Source: Sva-07 sp963698435 (lineage in GTDB: Bacteria; Actinomycetota; Acidimicrobiia; Acidimicrobiales; Ilumatobacteraceae). From it: 64,000 bases of DNA. Of the stretch, positions 1 to 11,564 are shown in pieces. Under the pieces are notes generated by a model, which worked only from the letters and a program-made list of their open reading frames with translations, was not told the DNA's origin and did not search any database. The first letter of the stretch is position 1. Each line of letters begins with the position of its first letter. The DNA lies in the NCBI GenBank assembly GCA_963698435.1, contig CAVOQV010000017.1, positions 124,001-188,000 on the forward strand, in the 5' to 3' direction. The translations under genes were made by a program, and so were the position numbers.

Positions 1-498
<498 letters not shown>

Positions 499-513
499 CC
501 CGACGGAACTGAC

Positions 514-2961
<2,448 letters not shown>

Positions 2962-3024
2962 TCTCTCGCGCTGAGGCGCCGATCGCGACCTGCGTCGCCC
3001 CCGTTTCCGTGAACCGAGGTGATG

Positions 3025-3338
3025 ATGCGTGCGGAGAATCGCGACCGAGGCCAAGGTGGCATCCTGTTGCTGATCGTCACCGCGGTGCTCCTCGCATCGG
3101 TGTCTGCCGCGCTCGTCGTGGTGGGTGGCCGGATGATCGACCGGACCCAGGCCCAGAACGCAGCCGACGCGGCGGCACTGGGCTCGGTCGTGGAGGACGC
3201 GCCGCTGCCGAAGCCCTGGCAGAACGACACGGCGCCACCCTGGTTTCGTTCCGTCGTGGTCCGGGCGTCGGACGTGTCACGGTCGTGGTGCGCGTGCGAA
3301 CGGCGACCGCCACCGCCGCTGCAACCGACGACCCGTGA
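3025..3338 (+). pseudogene. TadG/Flp-like secreted membrane protein, split by a one-base frameshift
   Basis: Short pilus-assembly-like protein, related to the small TadE/TadG proteins of actinobacteria. The start at 3025 follows a GAGG 5 nt upstream. The first part has one membrane segment (LLLIVTAVLLASVSAALVVV) and then the typical DRTQAQNAADAAAL stretch. At GGG 3180-3182 the frame breaks: in the start frame the rest is Pro/Trp-rich nonsense ending at 3348, while the neighbouring frame continues with GRAAAEALAERHGATLVSF and a VTVVV strand typical of the family, ending TGA at 3336-3338. Adding one G restores a single protein of about 104 aa. Either a homopolymer error in the sequence or a true pseudogene; function otherwise unknown. 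Confidence 0.6.
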
Positions 3339-3372
3339 CGGCACGTGACGATCCGTTGCGCAGCAAAGTGCC

Positions 3373-3378
3373 TACACT
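3373..3378 (+). promoter_or_regulatory. -10 box TACACT giving a leaderless DUF3566 transcript
   Basis: TACACT ends 7 nt before the ATG at 3386, so transcription would start at or next to the A of the start codon. The same TANNNT-N6-9-start arrangement recurs in front of many genes in this window. This supports 3386 rather than the upstream in-frame GTG at 3335 as the start. No convincing -35 hexamer is visible. Confidence 0.55.
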
Positions 3379-3385
3379 CGTGCAG

Positions 3386-4339
3386 ATGAGCAAGACCGAG
3401 CGCGATCTCGATCTGGAGCTCGACGCGCTCGACGAGGAGCTCGACGAGGTGTTGCTCGACGACGACGCGACCGAGTCGGATGCCATCGACCTCGATGACG
3501 ACTCCGCCGATCGAGATGAGGACGCCGAGTTGGAGTCCGACCTGGACGACGACGCTGTCGAGCTCCCCGAGATCATCCTCGTGAGCGACGACGACGCCGA
3601 TGTCGATGTTGCCGACGGGTCGGGTGTTCCCCCCGGAGCCGATCCGCTGATCGCCCGCGAGCTCGATGAACCCGAGGTCAGCGACGACGTACTCGAGGAG
3701 TTGCGTCTCGCAGAGATCGACGGACCGACTGTCGAGATGGCACCGCAGGACGACACGTCATCTGCGATCCGCCGTCCTCGACGATCGTCCGACTACGACC
3801 CCGCACCGTTCCCGATCCCGGTGAACGTCCCGCGGATGCTCGGTCGCAAGCCCCGTGTCCGGCGGGTCACCCGCGTGGTCCGCCACGTCGATCCGTGGAG
3901 CGTGTTCAAGATCGCCATCGTGGCCAACAGCGTGCTCTACCTGATCGTCTTGACCGCCGGTGTCCTGTTGTGGAACGTCGCCTATGCCACCGGAACGGTC
4001 GACAACGTCGAACGGTTCTTCGAATCGTTCGGCTGGTCGTCGTTCGAGTTCAACGGCGGCGAGATCTACCACAACGCGTGGATCGGTGGGCTGTTCGTCG
4101 TGATCGGCCTGACCGGTCTCGCAGTGCTGCTCGCCACCCTGTTCAATCTGATCACCGACCTCGTCGGTGGGATGCGCTTCACGGTCCTCGAGGAGGAGGT
4201 CGTCGAAGCGAGGACCTCGCCGATGCGCCGATTCGTGGTTCGCCGCGCCGAACCGGAGGTTCCCCATGTCTCCTACGACGAATCGGGACCGATCGTCCGC
4301 GAGGCGATCGTCGACGACAGCGGCAGCATGCCGCGCTGA
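3386..4339 (+). CDS. DUF3566 transmembrane protein with long acidic N-terminus
   Basis: 317-aa membrane protein of the DUF3566 family, which sits directly after gyrA and before tRNA-Ile/tRNA-Ala in many actinobacteria. The first ~130 residues are extremely acidic (runs such as LDDDSADRDEDAELESDLDDD) and probably disordered and cytoplasmic. The DUF3566 domain follows (about residues 165-285), with two membrane segments (VFKIAIVANSVLYLIVLTAG and IGGLFVVIGLTGLAVLLATL) and the FNLITDLVGGMRFTVLEEE signature. The biochemical role of the family is not known; its position suggests a link to the cell envelope or division. Start chosen at the ATG behind a leaderless-type -10 box. Confidence 0.85.
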   Translation: MSKTERDLDLELDALDEELDEVLLDDDATESDAIDLDDDSADRDEDAELESDLDDDAVELPEIILVSDDDADVDVADGSGVPPGADPLIARELDEPEVSDDVLEELRLAEIDGPTVEMAPQDDTSSAIRRPRRSSDYDPAPFPIPVNVPRMLGRKPRVRRVTRVVRHVDPWSVFKIAIVANSVLYLIVLTAGVLLWNVAYATGTVDNVERFFESFGWSSFEFNGGEIYHNAWIGGLFVVIGLTGLAVLLATLFNLITDLVGGMRFTVLEEEVVEARTSPMRRFVVRRAEPEVPHVSYDESGPIVREAIVDDSGSMPR

Positions 4340-4405
4340 ACGACGAGTTCGATGTCACGTCGAGGCGTGAAGGTGTCGCCCGACCGATAACCTCTCCGAC
4401 TTGCC

Positions 4406-4482
4406 GGGGCTATAGCTCAGTCGGTTAGAGCGCTGCCCTGATAAGGCAGAGGTCACAAGTTCGATTCTTGTTAGCCCCACCA
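4406..4482 (+). tRNA. tRNA-Ile (GAT)
   Basis: Acceptor stem GGGGCTA (4406-4412) pairs with TAGCCCC. The D-loop has GCTCAGTCGGTTAGAGC, the anticodon arm is CTGCC-CTGATAA-GGCAG with anticodon GAT, and the T-arm contains GTTCGATTC. CCA is encoded at 4480-4482. It reads isoleucine AUC/AUU codons. A TAACCT box at 4389-4394 just upstream could be its -10 element. Its place after gyrA and DUF3566 is the usual actinobacterial one. Confidence 0.97.
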
Positions 4483-4546
4483 ACCCGGCCACGACGCACG
4501 GTGTTCCGCAGCGGGTGTCCGATCAGCGGACTACCCTGCCGGTCGG

Positions 4547-4681
4547 ATGAAGTTCCTTCGACGTGCGTTCTCGGCCATCGTGTTGATGGGCTTGGCCGCC
4601 GCCGTGCTGCGTGTACGGGGTTCGGGTGGGACACCACCGCAACACGGAGGATGGCGCCCTCTCGAACTGCCCGACACGTGA
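4547..4681 (+). CDS. Small 44-aa membrane-anchored protein, coupled to the next gene
   Basis: A short reading frame of 44 codons beginning MKFLRRAFSAIVLMGLAAAVLR (shown here as one short basic end plus a hydrophobic segment), then a polar tail with GSGGTPPQHGGW. Its stop codon overlaps the ATG of the following gene as ATGA (4681), a sign of translational coupling and of real expression. A TACCCT box lies at 4532-4537, 9 nt before the start, compatible with a leaderless message. No known domain is recognised. It may be an inner-membrane micropeptide with a short exposed tail. It could be spurious, but the box, the start and the 1-base-precise overlap together argue that it is translated. Confidence 0.55.
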   Translation: MKFLRRAFSAIVLMGLAAAVLRVRGSGGTPPQHGGWRPLELPDT

Positions 4682-5637
4682 TGAAGGTCGCGGTGGTCGG
4701 TCGCGGGGTGGTCGGCCAGCGGATCAGTCGGCGTCTTCCGACGGTCATCGACAACGTTGCGGTGATCGACCATGATCCCCGCATCGGACGCGACCTGCCG
4801 AGCGACGTCACGGTGGTCGTGCTCGCACACGGTGGGGAACACGCCGAGATCGCTCTCCAGATGATCCAGCGAGGCGTCGCCGTCGTCTCGGTGAGCGATG
4901 ACCTCGCCGATGTGCGCTCGCTGATCGATCTCGACGACATCGCACGCGATGCCGATGTACCGCTCGTCGTCGGTGCCGGAATGGACCCGGGGCTGACCGG
5001 CCTCCTCGCACGTATGTCGGCGTCGAAGCTGGCCTCGTGCGACGAGATCCACATCGCCTTCCACGGCACCGCCGGCCCTGCGTGCGCTCGCCAGCATCAC
5101 CGAGCGTTGAGCGGCCGCTCGCTCGGCTTCCATGACGGCGAGTGGATTCAACCACCGGCTGGTTCCGGGCGTGAGCTGTGCTGGTTTCCCGAACCCGTGG
5201 GCCCGTACGACTGCTATCGGGCAGAGCTCGTTTCACCTCTGGTGTTGCACCAGGCCTTCGCGCAGGTCGATCGCATCTCCGCTCGTGTCTCGGCAAATCG
5301 ACGCGACCGCCTCACAGCCTGGTTGCCGATGCTCAGTCCGCCTCATCGTGAGGGTGGCGTCGGAGCGGTTCGGGTCGAGGTTCGAGGCACCGACGAAGCC
5401 GGCGCCCGTGTGACCTCCATCGTCGGGATCGCGGAGCTCGTCGGCACCGCTGCTGCTGCCACCGCGTCGGCGTTCACCGTCGAGGCGATCCGAGGGAGGC
5501 TTCCCAGTGGGGTGATCCGGGGAGGCGATGCCGTGATCGACACCGTCGGCGTCCTCGACACGATCGATCAGCTGGGTGTGCGACTCCAGGAGTTCACCGG
5601 CGTGCCCTCCACGCAGCGGATCAGCGCGAATCCCTGA
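4681..5637 (+). CDS. Saccharopine dehydrogenase-like NAD(P)-binding protein
   Basis: 318-aa cytoplasmic protein with an N-terminal Rossmann fold (MKVAVVGRGVVGQRISRRL, with the GxGxxG-type loop at residues 7-12) and a middle DPGLTGLLARM motif typical of saccharopine-dehydrogenase/homospermidine-synthase-like oxidoreductases. The C-terminal half resembles the substrate-binding part of those enzymes but has no motif that fixes the substrate. It starts within the stop codon of the 44-aa gene upstream. Its 3' end overlaps the convergent DUF1003 gene by 17 bp. The substrate is unknown; a role in amino-acid or polyamine metabolism is only inferred from the family. Confidence 0.7.
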   Translation: MKVAVVGRGVVGQRISRRLPTVIDNVAVIDHDPRIGRDLPSDVTVVVLAHGGEHAEIALQMIQRGVAVVSVSDDLADVRSLIDLDDIARDADVPLVVGAGMDPGLTGLLARMSASKLASCDEIHIAFHGTAGPACARQHHRALSGRSLGFHDGEWIQPPAGSGRELCWFPEPVGPYDCYRAELVSPLVLHQAFAQVDRISARVSANRRDRLTAWLPMLSPPHREGGVGAVRVEVRGTDEAGARVTSIVGIAELVGTAAAATASAFTVEAIRGRLPSGVIRGGDAVIDTVGVLDTIDQLGVRLQEFTGVPSTQRISANP

Positions 5638-6181
5638 TGGCGTTCGAGTCACCGCCGCCCGGATCCCGCTCGCCGACATCCTGATTCGCAGTCAGCGACT
5701 CGACGCGTGTCGCGAGACGTTCCACCATCTCGGTGAGATGGTCGAGACGGTCGTCGAAGGCCTCCCCGGTCACCACGTCGGACATCGTCAGGCGGACGCT
5801 GGCGATCTCGCGAGCGAGGAACTCGGTGTCGGCCTGCGTGCGCTCGGCGACCTCGCGGTCGTTCTGCGCAGTGACACGGTCGCGTCGTTCTTGGCGGCTC
5901 TGGGCCAGCAGGATCAGCGGCGCCGCATACGAGGCCTGGATCGACAGCACCAGGGTGAGCAGCACGAGGCCGCGATCCCACGGGTCGAACTGGAACCGGG
6001 CCGGCACGAGCGTGTTGAGCAGGATCCAGACGGTGATGACGACGGTCTGCCACACGAGGAAACGGGCGGTGCCGAGGAAGTTGGCGATCGACTCGCTGAA
6101 GCGACCGAATGTGTCGGAGTCGTACGACACGCCGACGCGACCAGCGGCGCGCGGGGTGGTCAGGTCTTCGCGGCGCTTCAT
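5621..6181 (-). CDS. DUF1003 membrane protein
   Basis: 186-aa integral membrane protein of the DUF1003 family. The family core is visible: a short N-terminal part, then two membrane segments (FLVWQTVVITVWILLNTLV and RGLVLLTLVLSIQASYAAPL) with the QFDPWDRGLVLL and SQASYAAPLILLAQSRQ-type motifs, followed by a long charged helix (RQERRDRVTAQNDREVAERT) likely to form a coiled coil. Molecular function is unknown. It starts inside the stop of the upstream MgtE-N/CBS gene (4-bp ATGA overlap), and this pair is conserved in many actinobacteria, suggesting that the two work together, possibly in magnesium homeostasis. Confidence 0.88.
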   Translation of the reverse strand: MKRREDLTTPRAAGRVGVSYDSDTFGRFSESIANFLGTARFLVWQTVVITVWILLNTLVPARFQFDPWDRGLVLLTLVLSIQASYAAPLILLAQSRQERRDRVTAQNDREVAERTQADTEFLAREIASVRLTMSDVVTGEAFDDRLDHLTEMVERLATRVESLTANQDVGERDPGGGDSNAIRDSR

Positions 6182-7422
6182 GTCTCGACCGTCCGCTTGC
6201 GGCGAGTACGCCAGCCAACGCCCAACATCCGGTCGAGCACGTCGTCGACGGTGACCGCACCCAGGAAGCGGCCCGCTTCGTCGGTCACGGCGACCGCCAG
6301 CAGGTCGTAGCTGGCCAGGATCTCGGCGACGTCACGGTCGGTGGCGTCCGCGGTCACGGTCGGGTCCTCGGCCACGAGACGACCGATCTCCATATTGGGT
6401 GGTTCCCGCAGGAGACGCTGCATGTGGACGACGCCGACGAGCTTTCCGGTCGGCGCCTTGTACGGCGCCTGCGTGACGAAGACCTGGGTGGCGATGCTGA
6501 CCACCCAGTCGGGATCACGAACCTGCGCGAGTGCCTCCGCGACGGTGGCGTCGGGGCCAAGGATGATCACCTCGGGGGTCATCAGTCCGCCGGCCGTGCC
6601 CTCTTCGTAGGACAGCAGACGCCTGATGACCTCGGCGTCGTCGACGTCCATCACGCCGAGCATGCGTTCCTGGTCGGCCGGCGCCATCTCGCCGAGCAGG
6701 TCCGCGAGGTCGTCGTACTCCATCTCGTCGAACACGCCGACGAGGCGGTCCCGGTCGAGTTGCTCGACGATGCGGACCTGTTCCTCCTCGGGCAGTTCCT
6801 CGAGGACGTCGGCGAGGCGCTCGTCGTCCATCGCTTCGGCGAGTTGGCGTCGCTGATCGATCGGGAGGGCGCGCACCACTGCGGCAACCTCAGCGGGGTG
6901 GAACGATCGCAATCGGGCTGCTTCGGCCTGCATTGCCGTCTGCGAATCGAACAACGCAGGAACTTCGTCGAAGTCGACGAGGCGGTAGCTCGGCCGGCGG
7001 CGCAGGGTGCTCTTGCGAGCCAGACGCACCTTGTCGATGACCCAGTAGGTGGACCGGGCGTCGTCCTGGGCGCGCAACGCGATGTCGCTGACGGTTTCGT
7101 CGCCGATCTTGCGATCGATCAGCTCCCCGCCGATCAGGACTTCGCCGGGCCGTGGCTTGAACGGGTTGAGATCGACGTCCCAGCTGCGCAAGCGGGCTCC
7201 GTCGCTGTTGAGCTCGGCGATCCGGTTGGCGTTGACGAAGATGCGGCGTCGCTGGCTGTTCGCGACGAACCCGACCACACGTGGCGGGATCGCCGGTTCG
7301 CGGGCCTTGCCGGCGCGACCGGGGATGACGACGATGTCCTCGATGCGGCCGATCGGTGCACCCCCCGCATCGAGGAGCGGCAGCCGCATCACCCTGAATG
7401 CGTAGATCAGGTCGGCGGCCAT
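6178..7422 (-). CDS. MgtE N-domain / CBS-pair protein without a channel domain
   Basis: 414-aa soluble protein. Residues ~1-110 form a PRC-barrel-like region (LPLLDAGGAPIGRIEDIVV), ~140-290 the helical MgtE intracellular N domain with repeated LADVLEELPEEEQ-type repeats, and ~295-400 a CBS pair (GGLMTPEVIILGPDATVAEAL onward). The transmembrane MgtE magnesium channel domain is absent. In MgtE these cytoplasmic domains sense Mg2+, so a regulatory or sensing role is likely, probably with the DUF1003 protein encoded next (4-bp overlap). A TAACCT box at 7429-7434 lies 6 nt before the ATG, so the operon promoter probably gives a leaderless message. Confidence 0.85.
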   Translation of the reverse strand: MAADLIYAFRVMRLPLLDAGGAPIGRIEDIVVIPGRAGKAREPAIPPRVVGFVANSQRRRIFVNANRIAELNSDGARLRSWDVDLNPFKPRPGEVLIGGELIDRKIGDETVSDIALRAQDDARSTYWVIDKVRLARKSTLRRRPSYRLVDFDEVPALFDSQTAMQAEAARLRSFHPAEVAAVVRALPIDQRRQLAEAMDDERLADVLEELPEEEQVRIVEQLDRDRLVGVFDEMEYDDLADLLGEMAPADQERMLGVMDVDDAEVIRRLLSYEEGTAGGLMTPEVIILGPDATVAEALAQVRDPDWVVSIATQVFVTQAPYKAPTGKLVGVVHMQRLLREPPNMEIGRLVAEDPTVTADATDRDVAEILASYDLLAVAVTDEAGRFLGAVTVDDVLDRMLGVGWRTRRKRTVET

Positions 7423-7428
7423 AGCCGC

Positions 7429-7434
7429 AGGTTA
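7429..7434 (-). promoter_or_regulatory. -10 box TAACCT for the MgtE-N/DUF1003 operon
   Basis: On the minus strand TAACCT is followed by GCGGCT and then the ATG at 7422. A spacing of 6 nt puts the transcription start at the start codon. Confidence 0.5.
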
Positions 7435-7489
7435 CCGAGGGCCCTGCGGCCCCAGCGTCACATCTGGGGCCAGATCCGAGATGTGCCCC

Positions 7490-9586
7490 TCAGCATGCTT
7501 CCACTTGGACGAGGGTGTCGCTGTAGGCGACGCCGCCGCCCCACTCGGTGAGCGTGTCGTTGGTCAAGCTGTTCGCGATGCGGCCGTCGGGGTGGTGGCG
7601 ACTCCACCATCCGAACGGGATCGCCACCACGCCGGGGCGCAGCCGTTCGGTGATCTTGACCGGCACCTCGACCGACGCCCGGTCGTTCCACACCCGTGCC
7701 AGAGCGCCGTCTTCGAGCCCGCGCGCAGCCGCGTCGGCGGCGACCAACTCGACGAAGGGACCGCCTTCGACGGGACCGTGCTTGGGAAGGTCGGAGTAGC
7801 CCGAATTGAGAAAGCGCGTGTGGTGCTTGGGCGTGAGCAACTGCAGCGGATAGCGCTCGAGGAGGTCGGTGTCGCCATCGGGTCCTTCTCGCGGCGCAAC
7901 GTAGACCGGGACTCGAGGCTGACCCATCCGTTCGAGCTGATCGGAGGCGAGGTGGGCGCGTCCCGAGGGCGTGTCGAACGCACCGTCGCCGAAGGGCCGA
8001 CCATCGTCAGGGTACGGCGCACGCACCCACCCGATCCGTTTCAGCTCGTCGAGGTCGATCGTCGGCAGCGCGGCTCGCAGGAGGGTGTCGTCATCGTCGA
8101 ACAGGGACGGCTCGGTGAAACCCAGTGCGCCGCTGAGTCGTCGGAACAGTTCGGTGTTCGAGCAGGCCTCGCCCGGTGGGTCGATCGCGGCGTGATTCCA
8201 GCCGATCCAGAGATGACCCCACGGCAGCACGACGTCGTCGCTCTCGATCTGGGTCGCAGCGGGGAGCACGATGTCGGCGTAGCGGGCGGTGTCGGTGAGG
8301 AACTGTTCGTGGACGACGGTGAACAGGTCATCGCGCTCCATCCCGGCTCGGATCAGTTCGGCCTGCGGGACGGTGACGAGCGGGTTGCAGTTCCAGTTGA
8401 TCAACGCGTGGACGCCGGGACCGCTCGTTTCGCCGGCGTGCGGCGCCGTCAAGATCTCACCGAGTCGGCTCATGTTCAGTGTCCGCGGTTCGCGCCGTCC
8501 ACCAGCACGTTCGAGGTCGGGTCGCATCAAGGCGATGCCGTCGACCAGGGCGTCGCTGTAGGACCCGACGCTCTTCGCGATGCCACCACCGCGTTCGGCC
8601 CAGGCGCCGGTGAGAGCGGGCAGGCAGGCGAGCGTCCGGTAGAACATCGCCCCGTTCTCGTGGTGCTCGGCGCCGATCAGGCTCCGGATGCCGACCGGAC
8701 GGACGGTCGCGTAGTCGGTGGCGAGACGTTCGATGACGTCGGCGTCGACCCCGGTGGCCGTTTCGGCGCGCCGTGGCGTCCACTCGGCGACCGCCTCACG
8801 GAGCTCGTCGAAACCGGTCGTGTGCTCGGCGATCCAGGCGTCGTTCGTGAGCCCGTCGCGGATCACGACGTGCATCATCGCGAGCATCATCGCGATGTCG
8901 GTCCCCGGCAGTGGCTGGATGAACCGATCGCCGCGCCGCTCGTCGATCGCCTCGGCGGTGAGCGTCCGGATCGGATCGATCACGACGAGGCGCGCCCCTC
9001 GCTCCCGGGCCGTCTCGATCGTCGGCCACAGGTGTCGGTTGGTGAGCTTGGTGTTGGTCCCCCACAAGATGATCAGTTGCGAGTGTTCGAGTTCGAGCGC
9101 GTCCATGCCACGTCCGGAACCATTGGTCATCCGCATGCCGTGGCCCACCGTCGGCCCGCAGATCGCCCGGTCGAGTTTCGAGGCGCCCATGTGTGCGAAG
9201 AACCGACCATTGATGCCCATCATCGACAGCAAGCTCTGGTTACCCGCATCCGAGAACGGCAGGATCGCCTCGGCGCCGTGGGTGTCGATCACCTCGCGCA
9301 GTCGTTGTCCGATCTCGGTGAGCGCATCATCCCAGCTGATCTGCTCGAACTCGCCCGACCCCTTCGGCCCGACTCGCCGTAACGGGTGCAGGATCCGGTC
9401 GGGGGAGTAGACCCGGTCGAGGAACCGGTTCACCTTCGGGCACAGCTCGCCGGCCGAGTACGGATGGTCGGGATTGCCGCGGAGCTTCACTGCGACCGGT
9501 TCGGATCCGGCGGCGTCGTCGACGGTGACGGTCCAACCGCACGAGTCCGGACAGTCGTGATGGCAGGTGCCAGTGACGGTGCGCAT
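7490..9586 (-). CDS. Molybdopterin-dependent oxidoreductase (formate-dehydrogenase/DMSO-reductase family)
   Basis: 698-aa enzyme of the molybdopterin family. The N-terminus carries a [4Fe-4S] ligand set (C8 and C12 in CHHDCPDSCGW, C16, and a later Cys in GELCPKVNRF). The Mo-bisPGD domains follow, with SGAAGGQS-like segments such as FSDAGNQSLLSMMGING, ICGPTVGHGMRMTNGSG and a C-terminal cofactor-capping domain (LLTPKHHTRFLNSGY). No twin-arginine signal is seen, so it is probably cytoplasmic. The substrate is not clear from sequence. The Nudix gene ends 2 bp upstream, so both are likely one transcript. FdhD, needed to sulfurate such cofactors, is encoded at 54802 in the same window. Intact. Confidence 0.88.
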   Translation of the reverse strand: MRTVTGTCHHDCPDSCGWTVTVDDAAGSEPVAVKLRGNPDHPYSAGELCPKVNRFLDRVYSPDRILHPLRRVGPKGSGEFEQISWDDALTEIGQRLREVIDTHGAEAILPFSDAGNQSLLSMMGINGRFFAHMGASKLDRAICGPTVGHGMRMTNGSGRGMDALELEHSQLIILWGTNTKLTNRHLWPTIETARERGARLVVIDPIRTLTAEAIDERRGDRFIQPLPGTDIAMMLAMMHVVIRDGLTNDAWIAEHTTGFDELREAVAEWTPRRAETATGVDADVIERLATDYATVRPVGIRSLIGAEHHENGAMFYRTLACLPALTGAWAERGGGIAKSVGSYSDALVDGIALMRPDLERAGGRREPRTLNMSRLGEILTAPHAGETSGPGVHALINWNCNPLVTVPQAELIRAGMERDDLFTVVHEQFLTDTARYADIVLPAATQIESDDVVLPWGHLWIGWNHAAIDPPGEACSNTELFRRLSGALGFTEPSLFDDDDTLLRAALPTIDLDELKRIGWVRAPYPDDGRPFGDGAFDTPSGRAHLASDQLERMGQPRVPVYVAPREGPDGDTDLLERYPLQLLTPKHHTRFLNSGYSDLPKHGPVEGGPFVELVAADAAARGLEDGALARVWNDRASVEVPVKITERLRPGVVAIPFGWWSRHHPDGRIANSLTNDTLTEWGGGVAYSDTLVQVEAC

Positions 9587-9588
9587 GC

Positions 9589-10059
9589 TCAGCCCTCGAT
9601 GATCTCTCGTAGATGAGGCCAGGCGGCAGCGAACCCGAAATGCAGCGGCAGTTGGTCGACGTAGTCGAGCGGAAACCAGTCGACCTCGTCCGTCTCGAAG
9701 TTCATCGACGAGCCGAACGGCTCGTCGACCTCGACGACCACCGTGGTGTACTTCCAGTCGGTGGCCGGCTCGAACACGTACTGTCCGAGCAGTCGAGGAG
9801 GGCTCGGCGGCGCTCCGACCTCTTCGGAGGCCTCGCGCAGCGCTCCCTCGTATGGCGTCTCACCGAGATCGAGCGCGCCGCCGGCACATGACCAGTTGCC
9901 GCCCTCGTGGGCCATCGCGCTGCGCTTCTGCAACATGACCAGCGGCTCGCCGTGCGCATCACGAACGACGAACACGACGCCGGCCGCGCCGTACACACCC
10001 CATCGGACGTGGCCGTCGCTGCACCGCATGAACCCGTCACCTGTCCGTCGCTCCAGCAC
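9589..10059 (-). CDS. Nudix hydrolase
   Basis: 156-aa Nudix-family pyrophosphohydrolase. The Nudix box is complete: GGALDLGETPYEGALREA followed by SEEVG, matching G-x5-E-x7-REUxEExGU. Enzymes of this family cleave nucleoside diphosphates linked to another moiety; the substrate here cannot be told from sequence. The start is taken as the GTG at 10059, because TAGGGT (10067-10072 on the minus strand) sits 7 nt before it, the leaderless spacing seen elsewhere in the window. The upstream GTGs at 10083 and 10068 would leave the box inside the gene. It lies head-to-head with the mycothione reductase gene, sharing a 65-bp intergenic stretch. Confidence 0.85.
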   Translation of the reverse strand: MLERRTGDGFMRCSDGHVRWGVYGAAGVVFVVRDAHGEPLVMLQKRSAMAHEGGNWSCAGGALDLGETPYEGALREASEEVGAPPSPPRLLGQYVFEPATDWKYTTVVVEVDEPFGSSMNFETDEVDWFPLDYVDQLPLHFGFAAAWPHLREIIEG

Positions 10060-10124
10060 GCACCTCACCCTAGAGCCCGTCACCCGGGGAAGGTTTCGGG
10101 GCGGACGGCGGTTGTGTTGTCTTC

Positions 10125-11504
10125 GTGAGCATCACCGAGTCCGACCAGTCCGCCGAAACGTTCGATCTCGTCATCGTCGGCAGCGGTTCCGGCAACTCGA
10201 TTCCGTCGTACCTCGACGACTGGAACATCGCGATCGTCGAGCGCGACGTGTTCGGTGGCACCTGTCTCAACCGCGGGTGCATCCCGTCGAAGATGTTCGT
10301 CTACCCCGCCGATGTGGCGGTGGCGGCACAGACGTCGGCGAAGCTCGGCATCGACACGCAGTTCAACGGCGCCGATTGGACGGCAATCCGCGACCGTGTA
10401 TTCGGCCTGATCGACCCGATTGCGTCGAGCGGTCGCGACTATCGGGCGACGGGGACACCGAACGTCACCTTGATCGAGGGCACCGCGGCGTTCGTCGACG
10501 AACACACACTGGACGTCGAGGGTCGACGCATCACCGCACCGAACATCCTTCTCGCCGCGGGCGCCCGTCCCGTGGTGCCACCGATCGTGGGTCTGATGGA
10601 GACCGGTTTCCACACGTCGGATTCGATCATGCGTCTGCAGGAACTCCCGAAACGGTTGGGCATCATCGGTGGAGGCTTCATCGCGGTCGAGATGGGTCAC
10701 GTGTTCTCGGGCCTCGGCTCGCACGTGACGATCTTCAACCGTTCGAACACCCTGTTGCGCGAGTTCGACCACGACATCTCCGCGACCTTCACCGAAGTCT
10801 TCGGCGAGCGCGTCGAGTTGCTCCTCGGCCACATCCCCACCAAGGTCGAACGGGTCGCCGACGGCATCAGGATCACATGCGCGGTCGGCGAGACGATCGT
10901 CGACGAACTCCTCGTCGCGACCGGACGCGAACCGAACAGCGACCTGCTCGACGTCGATGCCGCCGGCCTTGTATGCCACCACCATGGCACGGTCGCCGTC
11001 GACGACACGATGGCCACCAACGTTCCAGGGATCTGGGCGGTTGGCGACATTGCGAACAACTACCAGCTCAAGCACCTCGCCAACGCCGAGGCGGCGGTCG
11101 CGTTCTGGAACATCGCGCATCCCGACGACGTGCGTCACCAGAGCTACAAGGCGGTGCCGAGCGCCGTGTTCTCGAGTCCGCAGGTGGCGACCGTCGGAGT
11201 GACCGAACAGGAGGCAACCAAGCAGGGTCGTTCCTTCACCGTCGGCCGTCGCGACTACGGAGGTACGGCGTACGGCTGGGCGATGGTCGACAGCTCGGGA
11301 TTCGCCAAAGTGCTCGTCGACACCGAGACCGGGCTGATCATCGGCGCTCACGTGCTCGGCCCGCAGGCGTCGTCGATCATTCAGCCGCTGGTCCAGGCCA
11401 TGCAGTTCGACCAACGAGCCGAGGACCTCGCCCGTGCGGTGTTCTACATCCACCCCGCGTTGACCGAAGTGATCGAGAACGCGCTCCTGGACGCGCTCGA
11501 CTGA
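10125..11504 (+). CDS. mtr: Mycothione reductase
   Basis: 459-aa flavoprotein disulfide reductase that uses NADPH to reduce mycothiol disulfide (mycothione), the actinobacterial counterpart of glutathione reductase. FAD-binding N-terminus VIVGSGSGN (residues 16-24), redox-active pair C47/C52 in GGTCLNRGCIPSK, NAD(P)-binding GIIGGGFIAVEMGHVFSGLG (around residues 184-203) and the C-terminal active-site His in FYIHPALTEVIENAL. The absence of other pyridine-nucleotide-disulfide features (no lipoyl-type SxxxHAHPT) favours Mtr over dihydrolipoamide dehydrogenase. Start GTG at 10125. Its presence, with the mycothiol-type DinB protein at 17630, indicates that the organism makes mycothiol. Confidence 0.88.
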   Translation: MSITESDQSAETFDLVIVGSGSGNSIPSYLDDWNIAIVERDVFGGTCLNRGCIPSKMFVYPADVAVAAQTSAKLGIDTQFNGADWTAIRDRVFGLIDPIASSGRDYRATGTPNVTLIEGTAAFVDEHTLDVEGRRITAPNILLAAGARPVVPPIVGLMETGFHTSDSIMRLQELPKRLGIIGGGFIAVEMGHVFSGLGSHVTIFNRSNTLLREFDHDISATFTEVFGERVELLLGHIPTKVERVADGIRITCAVGETIVDELLVATGREPNSDLLDVDAAGLVCHHHGTVAVDDTMATNVPGIWAVGDIANNYQLKHLANAEAAVAFWNIAHPDDVRHQSYKAVPSAVFSSPQVATVGVTEQEATKQGRSFTVGRRDYGGTAYGWAMVDSSGFAKVLVDTETGLIIGAHVLGPQASSIIQPLVQAMQFDQRAEDLARAVFYIHPALTEVIENALLDALD

Positions 11505-11564
11505 CCGCGATCGGTGTCCCGGATCACTGCCGTCCAGCCGACCCACCCGGTTTACGCTGGCGCC

